Shown here piece by piece: positions 1-4,534 of a stretch of 6,713 nt of DNA. Both the position numbers and the translations under genes were made by a program. The DNA is from Streptomyces roseochromogenus subsp. oscitans DS 12.976. GTDB taxonomy: Bacteria; Actinomycetota; Actinomycetes; Streptomycetales; Streptomycetaceae. The stretch lies in NCBI RefSeq assembly GCF_000497445.1, contig NZ_CM002285.1:2714407-2721119 (forward strand). The letters are read 5' to 3'. The first letter of the stretch is position 1; each line of letters starts with the position of its first letter. The notes under the pieces are model-generated. The model was given only the letters and a program-made list of their open reading frames with translations. It had not been told where the DNA came from and ran no database searches.

Positions 1-21
1 ATGATGGTTTAGACCAGTCAG

Positions 22-94
22 TACCCCCGACCGGATTCGAACCGGCGCTACCGCCTTGAGAGGGCGGCGTGCTAGGCCGCTACACAACGGGGGC
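22..94 (-). tRNA. tRNA-Glu (anticodon CTC)
   Basis: This 73-nt minus-strand cloverleaf reads GAG codons. The anticodon stem CCGCC/GGCGG encloses the loop CTCTCAA, which gives anticodon CTC. The T arm is GCCGG-TTCGAAT-CCGGT. The acceptor stem pairs GCCCCCG with CGGGGGT, so the first pair is a G1-U72 wobble, and the discriminator is A73. No CCA is encoded; the 3' flank continues CTGAC, so the CCA must be added after transcription, as is normal in Streptomyces. It is the last of three tRNA genes in the cluster, 62 nt after the other tRNA-Glu, and differs from it by one compensated base pair. Confidence 0.97.
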
Positions 95-156
95 CCTAGC
101 GATCCTGCATCGATGACGGAGGGAGCTACCCGAGCCGTCCTCGCGGGAAGGATCTG

Positions 157-229
157 TACCCCCGACCGGATTCGAACCGGCGCTACTGCCTTGAGAGGGC
201 AGCGTGCTAGGCCGCTACACAACGGGGGC
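157..229 (-). tRNA. tRNA-Glu (anticodon CTC), second copy
   Basis: This is a second 73-nt tRNA-Glu with anticodon CTC. It matches the neighbouring copy at 71 of 73 positions. The two differences are both in the anticodon stem, which here is CTGCC/GGCAG: pair 28-42 is T-A instead of C-G, so pairing is kept. The acceptor stem again has G1-U72 and discriminator A73, and no CCA is encoded. It lies 21 nt downstream of tRNA-Gln on the same strand, close enough that the three tRNAs are probably cut from one precursor. Confidence 0.97.
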
Positions 230-250
230 TTTGCAGATAAGCTCTGCGAG

Positions 251-322
251 CTGGCCTACCTGGACTCGAACCAAGACTAACTGAACCAGAATCAGTCGTG
301 CTGCCAATTACACCATAGGCCA
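251..322 (-). tRNA. tRNA-Gln (anticodon CTG)
   Basis: This 72-nt minus-strand tRNA reads CAG codons. The anticodon stem ACTGA/TCAGT encloses the loop TTCTGGT, which gives CTG. The T arm is CTTGG-TTCGAGT-CCAGG. The acceptor stem pairs TGGCCTA with TAGGCCA, so the first pair is U1-A72, and the discriminator is G73. No CCA is encoded. It is the first tRNA of the cluster, 90 nt downstream of the HAD-hydrolase stop codon. A U1-A72 pair is the known bacterial identity element that lets GatCAB amidate Glu-tRNA-Gln, which fits the indirect route of glutaminylation. Confidence 0.97.
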
Positions 323-350
323 CCGGAACTCAAGCCCCTGCGGGGTCTTC

Positions 351-356
351 GTTCTA
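351..356 (-). promoter_or_regulatory. possible -10 box for the tRNA cluster
   Basis: On the minus strand the hexamer TAGAAC lies 28 nt before the first base of tRNA-Gln, a reasonable place for the -10 of a stable-RNA promoter with a short leader. I see no convincing -35 box 16-19 nt upstream. The tRNAs may instead be transcribed by read-through from the HAD gene. This is inference from position and one weak hexamer. Confidence 0.2.
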
Positions 357-367
357 GCTTGCTCCTC

Positions 368-395
368 GGGGCTCCGGCCTTCCGGCCCGCTCCCC
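368..395 (-). terminator. possible weak terminator after the HAD gene
   Basis: An interrupted dyad begins 17 nt past the HAD stop codon. The outer arms are GGGG/CCCC, followed by a 4x4 unpaired region, then GGCC-TTCC-GGCC. There is no T tract, which is common in Streptomyces. The structure is much weaker than the repeat after gltX, so read-through into the tRNAs is plausible. Confidence 0.3.
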
Positions 396-412
396 TCGGC
401 GCAGGAAGAACA

Positions 413-1144
413 TTACCCGAAGGTGGACGGGGCTCCAAAACGGGTATCCGCGCGGACGAGCGCGGGGAGTTCGGCGAGGGTCGAGATCCGGTGCACGACA
501 GCGCCCTCAGCCGACTGCGACTGGGCCGTCCCGCGGTCGATCCACACGGACAGCAGCCCGGCCTCGGCGGCGCCCCGTCCGTCGATCTCCGGGTGGTCAC
601 CGACGTACGCCACCTCGTGCGGCGGCAGGTGCAGCGCCTCGCAGGCCGCCAGGAAGGCCCCGGCCTCCGGCTTGGAGACGCCCAGCTCGGCGGCGCACAG
701 GACGGCCTCGAAGCGGTCGAGGATGCCGAGGCTGCGCAGCTTGTGCTCCTGGACCGTGATGCTGGAATTGGACAGCACCGCGTGCCGGTGACTGCCGGAG
801 AGGGCCTCCAGGACGGGCAGCACATCCGGGAAGAGGCCCCAGGCGGCCTCGTAGTGCCTTATGTACCGCTGGAACCAGGCGTCGGCCTCGTCGTCGGTCA
901 GCTGTCGGCCGAGAAAGTCCCGGGTACGGTCCCGGCGCTGTGTGACGAAGTCGACCTCACCGGCGGAGAACCGCGCCCACTGCTGGTCGGTGATCTCCCG
1001 CCACCGGACCAGAGCCGCCTCGGCGCTGCCGTACTCCTGGATCAACCCCTCGGCCACCAGATGCGCCCGCATGCCCTGCCGGTCCGCGGTCGTGTAGTCG
1101 AAGAGGGTGTCGTCCACGTCCCAGACCACGGCTCTGATCGTCAT
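413..1144 (-). CDS. HAD-superfamily hydrolase (subfamily IA type phosphatase)
   Basis: This is a 243-residue cytoplasmic hydrolase of the haloacid dehalogenase superfamily. All four HAD motifs are in order: motif I DVDDT at residues 9-13 (D9 nucleophile, D11 acid/base), motif II LSN with S125, motif III K158 in GVSKPEAG, and motif IV GDHPEID at 182-188. The helical cap lies between motifs I and II, about residues 18-110, as in subfamily IA phosphatases and phosphoglycolate-phosphatase-like enzymes. The substrate cannot be read from sequence. The ATG at 1144 is chosen because it places motif I close to the N-terminus, and the longer reading would run into the gltX terminator. The ribosome site is weak, and a small hairpin (1158-1171, stem CCGCC/GGCGG) lies just upstream. 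The gene lies between the gltX terminator and the tRNA cluster; no clear promoter is visible in the 85-nt gap. Confidence 0.95.
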   Translation of the reverse strand: MTIRAVVWDVDDTLFDYTTADRQGMRAHLVAEGLIQEYGSAEAALVRWREITDQQWARFSAGEVDFVTQRRDRTRDFLGRQLTDDEADAWFQRYIRHYEAAWGLFPDVLPVLEALSGSHRHAVLSNSSITVQEHKLRSLGILDRFEAVLCAAELGVSKPEAGAFLAACEALHLPPHEVAYVGDHPEIDGRGAAEAGLLSVWIDRGTAQSQSAEGAVVHRISTLAELPALVRADTRFGAPSTFG

Positions 1145-1229
1145 GCCACCGACGGTACCGCCGGACGGCGGGCAGAGTGGTCGGCATGGGCGCCACTCGG
1201 CCCGGACGAGCACCTGCGCAGCGCGGTGA

Positions 1230-1281
1230 CCAACGCATGAGGGCGGCACCCGGAGATCCGGGTGCCGCCCTCATGCGTTGG
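1230..1281 (-). terminator. 25-bp perfect inverted repeat, gltX terminator
   Basis: The two arms, 1230-1254 and 1257-1281, are perfect reverse complements over 25 bp around a central GATC; allowing a minimal loop, about 23-24 bp can form. The structure begins 5 nt after the gltX stop codon. A long GC-rich stem without a T tract is the usual Streptomyces form of a factor-independent terminator. It should insulate gltX from the HAD gene downstream, and being symmetrical it would also fold in plus-strand transcripts. Confidence 0.9.
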
Positions 1282-1286
1282 GTCGG

Positions 1287-2780
1287 CTAGGCGCTCAGCT
1301 TCGTCAGGGCCGCGTCGATGCGGGCCAGCGTCTTCTCCTTGCCCAGGACTTCCAGGGACTCGAAGAGGGGCAGGCCGACGGTGCGGCCGGTGACGGCGAC
1401 GCGGACCGGGGCCTGGGCCTTGCCGAGCTTGAGGCCGTGGGCCTCGCCGGCGGCCAGGACGGCCTCCTTCAGGGACTCCGGAGACGTCCAGTCCGCGGAC
1501 TCCAGCTTCTCGCGGGCCGTGCGGAGGAGGGCGTCACTGCCTTCCTTCATCGCCTTCGTCCACGAGGCCTCGTCCTCGACCGGCTCGGCGAGGAACAGGA
1601 AGTCGACGTTGTCGGTGATCTCGGAGAGGACCTTGAGGCGGGTCTGGGCGTGCGGGGCGATCGCCTCCCACTTCGCCTCGTCGAAGTCCTCCGGCGCCCA
1701 GGGGGCGAAGGGAGCCTTCAGCCACGGGCGGCAGCGCTCGGTGAACTCCTTCACCTCCAGCATGCGGATGTGGTCGCCGTTGATCGCCTCGCACTTCTTC
1801 AGGTCGAAGCGCGCCGGGTTGGGGTTCACGTCGGAGATGTCGAAGGCGGCGACCATCTCGTCGATCGTGAAGATGTCCTGGTCCGCGGAGAGCGACCAGC
1901 CCAGCAGGGAGAGGTAGTTGAGCAGGCCCTCGGGGAGGAAGCCCCGCTCGCGGTAGAGGTTCAGCGACGACTGCGGATCACGCTTCGACAGCTTCTTGTT
2001 GCCCTCGCCCATCACGTACGGCAGGTGGCCGAAGGCCGGGGTCTGCTTGGCGATGCCCAGCTCGATCAGCGCCTTGTACAGGGCGATCTGGCGCGGGGTG
2101 GAGGAGAGCAGGTCCTCGCCCCGCAGGACGTGGGTGATCTCCATCAGGGCGTCGTCGACCGGGTTGACCAGCGTGTACAGCGGGGCGCCGTTCGCCCGGA
2201 CGATGCCGTAGTCCGGCACGTTCTCGGGGGTGAAGGTCAGCTCGCCGCGGACCAGGTCGGTGAAGGTGATCGTCTCGTCCGGCATCCGGAAGCGGACGAT
2301 CGGGGTGCGGCCCTGGGCCTTGTACTCCTCGACCTGCGCGGCGGTCAGGTCGCGGCAGTGGCCGTCGTAGCCCGACGGCTTCCCGGCCGCCCGCGCCGCC
2401 TCGCGGCGGCTGTCCAGCTCCTCCTGGGAGCAGTAGCAGTGGTAGGCGTGGCCGCTGTCCAGCAGCTTCTGTGCGACGTCCTGGTAGATGTCCATGCGCT
2501 GCGACTGGCGGTACGGCGCGTGCGGGCCGCCGACCTCGGGGCCCTCGTCCCAGTCGAAGCCGAGCCAGCGCATCGCGTCGAGCAGCTGGTTGTACGACTC
2601 CTCCGAGTCACGGGCCGCGTCAGTGTCCTCGATACGGAAGACGAATTGAGCACCGCTGCCCTGGTGGTGCCGGGCGAACGCCCAGTTGAACAGGGCGGTC
2701 CGGACCAAGCCCACGTGGGGGTTACCGGTGGGCGAGGGGCAGAAACGGACGCGTACGGGGGAGCCGGGTGCGCTAGCCAC
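1287..2780 (-). CDS. gltX: glutamyl-tRNA synthetase (GluRS), probably non-discriminating
   Basis: This class I aminoacyl-tRNA synthetase of 497 residues attaches glutamate to tRNA-Glu and, in organisms without GlnRS, also to tRNA-Gln. The Rossmann-fold HIGH motif appears as HVGL (22-25) after [16 protein letters not shown] follows at 48-54, and the KMSKS motif is KLSKR (263-267). CYC (115-117) and GHC (140-142) in the inserted domain could bind zinc. The C-terminal part, from about residue 300, is the helical anticodon-binding domain. Length is typical. GTG at 2780 is preferred because AAGG (2790-2793) lies 9 nt upstream; TTG at 2789 directly abuts that AAGG and has no spacing. The start overlaps the stop of the FAH-family gene (GTGGCTAG, 8 nt shared), which implies one operon and translational coupling. 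A strong terminator follows. That it is non-discriminating is inferred from the phylum and from the nearby tRNA-Gln with U1-A72. Confidence 0.98.
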   Translation of the reverse strand: MASAPGSPVRVRFCPSPTGNPHVGLVRTALFNWAFARHHQGSGAQFVFRIEDTDAARDSEESYNQLLDAMRWLGFDWDEGPEVGGPHAPYRQSQRMDIYQDVAQKLLDSGHAYHCYCSQEELDSRREAARAAGKPSGYDGHCRDLTAAQVEEYKAQGRTPIVRFRMPDETITFTDLVRGELTFTPENVPDYGIVRANGAPLYTLVNPVDDALMEITHVLRGEDLLSSTPRQIALYKALIELGIAKQTPAFGHLPYVMGEGNKKLSKRDPQSSLNLYRERGFLPEGLLNYLSLLGWSLSADQDIFTIDEMVAAFDISDVNPNPARFDLKKCEAINGDHIRMLEVKEFTERCRPWLKAPFAPWAPEDFDEAKWEAIAPHAQTRLKVLSEITDNVDFLFLAEPVEDEASWTKAMKEGSDALLRTAREKLESADWTSPESLKEAVLAAGEAHGLKLGKAQAPVRVAVTGRTVGLPLFESLEVLGKEKTLARIDAALTKLSA

Positions 2781-3558
2781 GCTTGACAACCTTGTTGGTG
2801 AGAGTGCCGATGCCTTCGATGGTGACGGCGACCTCGTCGCCGACGTTCAAGGGGCCGACCCCCGCGGGGGTGCCGGTGAGGATGACGTCGCCGGGGAGCA
2901 GGGTCATGGCCTCGGAGATGTTGACGACCAAGTCCTCGATGGGGTGGATCATCTCGCTGGTGCGGCCCAGTTGGCGCTGCTGGCCATTGACGGTGCACTG
3001 GATGGTCAGGTCGTTCGCCCGCTCCAGGTCCAGGTCCGTCTCCACCCAGGGGCCGAGCGGGCAGGAGGTGTCGAAGCCCTTGGCCCGGGCCCACTGCTTC
3101 TCACGCTTCTGCACATCGCGGGCGGTGACGTCGTTGGCGCAGGTGTAACCGAAGATGACGTCCTTGACGCGCTCGCGCGGGACCTCGCGGCACATACGGC
3201 CGATGACGACGGCCAGCTCGGCCTCGTGGTGCAGTTCCTCGGAGAACGGCGGGTACTGGATGGCGTCGCCGGGGCCGATCACCGAGGTGGACGGCTTGAA
3301 GAAGGCGAACGGGGCGTCGGGCATCTCGTTGCCCAGCTCGCGCGCGTGGTCGGCGTAGTTACGGCCGAAGGCCACGACCTTGTTGGGGAGGATCGGCGGG
3401 AGCAGCCTGACCTTGCTCAGCGGCACCTTCGTACCGGACAGCTCGTGGTCCGCGAACGGGATGCCCTTGATGATGTCGAGGACGAGTTCGTCCTGCTTGT
3501 CGCCCTCGACCGCGCCGAAGGCGACGTTCCCGTCGATGGAGAACCTGGCGATGCGCAC
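2773..3558 (-). CDS. fumarylacetoacetate hydrolase (FAH) family protein
   Basis: This is a 261-residue cytoplasmic metal-dependent enzyme of the FAH superfamily, which includes acylpyruvate hydrolases, oxaloacetate decarboxylases and 2-hydroxyhepta-2,4-diene-1,7-dioate isomerases. The family signatures are visible: GRNYADH (65-71), [13 protein letters not shown], whose E112 and E114 with D143 of ANDVTARD should ligate Mg/Mn, K160 in the ARAKGFD stretch, and TGTPAGVG (228-235). Length is normal for the single-domain bacterial form. GTG at 3558 is chosen because AAGGA (3563-3567) lies 4 nt upstream and the protein then begins RIARFSIDG, as family members usually do; the open frame extends to 3672 without family similarity. 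It is the upstream partner of gltX and overlaps it by 8 nt. The sequence does not reveal the substrate or why it is coupled to gltX. Confidence 0.95.
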   Translation of the reverse strand: MRIARFSIDGNVAFGAVEGDKQDELVLDIIKGIPFADHELSGTKVPLSKVRLLPPILPNKVVAFGRNYADHARELGNEMPDAPFAFFKPSTSVIGPGDAIQYPPFSEELHHEAELAVVIGRMCREVPRERVKDVIFGYTCANDVTARDVQKREKQWARAKGFDTSCPLGPWVETDLDLERANDLTIQCTVNGQQRQLGRTSEMIHPIEDLVVNISEAMTLLPGDVILTGTPAGVGPLNVGDEVAVTIEGIGTLTNKVVKRG

Positions 3559-3727
3559 GGGATCCTTGCGCCCCTTACTGAGAACCGGCGTACTGACGCC
3601 CCAGGTTAACCGGTCGGACCGTCCGGCGTTCGGCATAGCCGCAGGCCCGGAAAGGCGTCGTACGGAAACCACGAAAACGCAGTCCCGGGAATTCAGCGGA
3701 AAAGGTGAGCCGCGTCAGCCCGGTCGG

Positions 3728-3740
3728 CCGCGGAGCGCGG
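3728..3740 (-). terminator. possible short terminator hairpin after the small gene
   Basis: CCGCG and CGCGG pair around a 3-nt loop, 12 nt past the stop codon of the small minus-strand gene and ahead of the FAH gene. Only 5 bp pair and no T tract follows, so termination would be partial at best. Confidence 0.25.
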
Positions 3741-3752
3741 GAGCGTGATCGG

Positions 3753-3947
3753 CTACTCTCCGGCCGGGACCGTCGCGCCCGCCGGGACGTCCACCAGGAC
3801 CGTGCGCCGCGGGTTGGCAGTCTGGGCGGGGAGATCGACGGAGTGCTCCGGCAGCTCGGGCGTCTGCAGTTCGTCGGCGTCCTGGAGATGCGCCAGAGTC
3901 GTGCGTCGCGGGTTGGCGATCTTGTGGAACATGGTCGTCGTCTTCAC
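3753..3947 (-). CDS. small protein of unknown function with duplicated ANPRRT motif
   Basis: I do not recognise this 64-residue product. Reasons to call it real are a GTG start with AGGA (3956-3959) 8 nt upstream, almost uniformly G/C third positions, and an internal repeat at protein level: ANPRRTTL (11-18) and ANPRRTVL (44-51), exactly 33 residues apart. The repeat also shows in the DNA as 19-nt segments at 3801-3819 and 3900-3918 that differ at two positions. Between the copies is an acidic, proline-containing stretch (D23, D25, E26, E31, E34, D38). It has no cysteine, no signal peptide and no membrane segment, so it is probably cytoplasmic and may be disordered. It is transcribed divergently from the sensor-kinase gene across about 590 bp and lies 194 bp upstream of the FAH-gltX pair. 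It could be a small regulatory or binding protein, or a precursor peptide; the sequence does not decide. Confidence 0.7.
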   Translation of the reverse strand: MKTTTMFHKIANPRRTTLAHLQDADELQTPELPEHSVDLPAQTANPRRTVLVDVPAGATVPAGE

Positions 3948-3996
3948 CGTTGTGGTCCTGTGCCCTCTGGTCGGGTGGGTTTAAAGAGTCGTCTGG

Positions 3997-4021
3997 TTTA
4001 CAGACTCATCCCTCATGTAAA
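3997..4021. promoter_or_regulatory. AT-rich dyad TTTACA-N13-TGTAAA, possible operator
   Basis: The 6-bp arms at 3997-4002 and 4016-4021 are perfect reverse complements separated by 13 nt, so centres are 19 bp apart, close to two helical turns. A second small dyad, GTCTG-GTTTA-CAGAC (3991-4005), overlaps it. The site lies 50-74 nt upstream of the small gene's start, where a promoter or operator would be expected, in an unusually AT-rich patch. No regulator is identified. Confidence 0.35.
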
Positions 4022-4077
4022 GCGCCAGGCTAAACATCCGATTCCCTGCCGGCGGCGCCAACTGCCCACGATCTGCA

Positions 4078-4093
4078 TGTGAGTTTGCTCACG
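4078..4093. promoter_or_regulatory. CRP-like binding site (TGTGA-N6-TCACG)
   Basis: The segment reads TGTGA, six bases, then TCACG. It contains the perfect dyad GTGAG-TTTG-CTCAC and matches the classical CRP/FNR-type half-sites TGTGA/TCACA at nine of ten positions. Streptomyces encode a Crp protein with a related recognition motif. The site is 131 nt upstream of the small gene and about 440 nt upstream of the kinase, so control of the small gene is more likely. This is motif matching only. Confidence 0.4.
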
Positions 4094-4100
4094 ACCTCGA

Positions 4101-4242
4101 TGACAATTCGGTCAAATCTGCGCCGCAACGCGTCCCAACGAAACGGACATTGACCCCCTGAACCCATCATTCCGCTCCTGATCATGGCGACTCAGACACC
4201 TGACGCCAGGCGCCAACTCGGTGAGATATGACCGATTTGTCC
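4101..4242. repeat. inverted pair of 17-nt elements
   Basis: The 17 nt at 4101-4117 and the reverse complement of 4226-4242 agree at 14 positions, sharing the core GACAA-n-TCGGTCA-n-AT. They face each other across 108 bp in the divergent promoter region. They could be paired operator sites, but a match of this quality is not far from what a region of this size could give by chance. Confidence 0.3.
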
Positions 4243-4449
4243 AGGAACGGCTTCCACGGCTGGTGACATGGCACTCACAGCCCGTCACGGAGGTCACAGC
4301 TCGGACCACGGCCCTTGTTGGAGATCCGGCACTGTGCTGGAATTCCACGGACCGCCGCGGGGATCGAGCCGGCGCACAGGCGGCGCGACCAGCGCCGACG
4401 TGGCGGTGAGATGGGGGGAACCAGCGCCGGTCACTCAAGACCACCGGGG

Positions 4450-4477
4450 GGCGTTTTCAGGGCGCTCTCCAAACGCC
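4450..4477 (+). other. possible leader hairpin of the kinase gene
   Basis: GGCGTTT (4450-4456) and AAACGCC (4471-4477) form a perfect 7-bp stem with a 14-nt loop, 57 nt before the GTG start of the kinase. If transcription starts upstream it would lie in the 5' leader. Its role, if any, is unknown. Confidence 0.3.
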
Positions 4478-4534
4478 GACACCGTGTCCCTCCGTTCACG
4501 CGAAGGGGCGCCTGGTCCAGAGGTTGCGACGCTA

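Larger units (their letters stand above)
3948..4534. other. long noncoding region between divergent genes
   Basis: No convincing gene is visible in these 587 bp; open frames crossing it lack coding-like third positions or recognisable protein features. The part from about 3979 to 4250 is more AT-rich than its surroundings. It contains a TTTACA-N13-TGTAAA dyad, a CRP-like dyad, and two inverted 17-nt copies. Nearer the kinase are GTGAC/GTCAC/GTCAC motifs (4263-4297), a 10-bp direct repeat ACCAGCGCCG (4388-4397 and 4420-4429), and a 7-bp stem (4450-4477). A weak promoter-like pair, TTGTTG (4315-4320) and TGGAAT (4338-4343) with 17 nt between, could serve the kinase gene. I find no clear housekeeping promoter for the small gene. 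Confidence 0.7.

Noticed and set aside
56..280. 74-residue plus-strand frame over the tRNA cluster
   Set aside because: Its repeated peptide segments are simply the antisense of the two tRNA-Glu genes.
1145..1229. Promoter for the HAD gene in the gap after the gltX terminator
   Set aside because: No hexamer pair resembling -35/-10 boxes with acceptable spacing could be found by eye.
1278..2786. 502-residue plus-strand open frame
   Set aside because: It lies exactly antisense to gltX, has a composition rich in Gly, Leu, Val, Arg and Asp typical of antisense frames in high-GC DNA, and shows no domain motif.
2686..3609. 307-residue plus-strand frame, and shorter frames nearby
   Set aside because: Antisense to the FAH-family gene, which has complete catalytic motifs on the minus strand.
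3559..3672. N-terminal extension of the FAH-family protein to 3672
   Set aside because: The extra 38 residues do not resemble the family, whereas GTG 3558 has AAGGA upstream and gives the usual N-terminus.
3801..3918. Two near-identical 19-nt segments as a possible CRISPR or DNA repeat array
   Set aside because: Only two copies exist, spaced by a multiple of three inside an open frame, so they are better explained as a repeated protein motif.
3705..4082. 125-residue plus-strand frame covering the small minus-strand gene
   Set aside because: No good ribosome site, no motif, and it runs through the AT-rich control region; the minus-strand reading has the Shine-Dalgarno and the internal repeat.
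4112..4444. 110-residue minus-strand frame in the long intergenic region
   Set aside because: No recognisable features, composition like translated noncoding GC-rich DNA, and it crosses the operator-like repeats.
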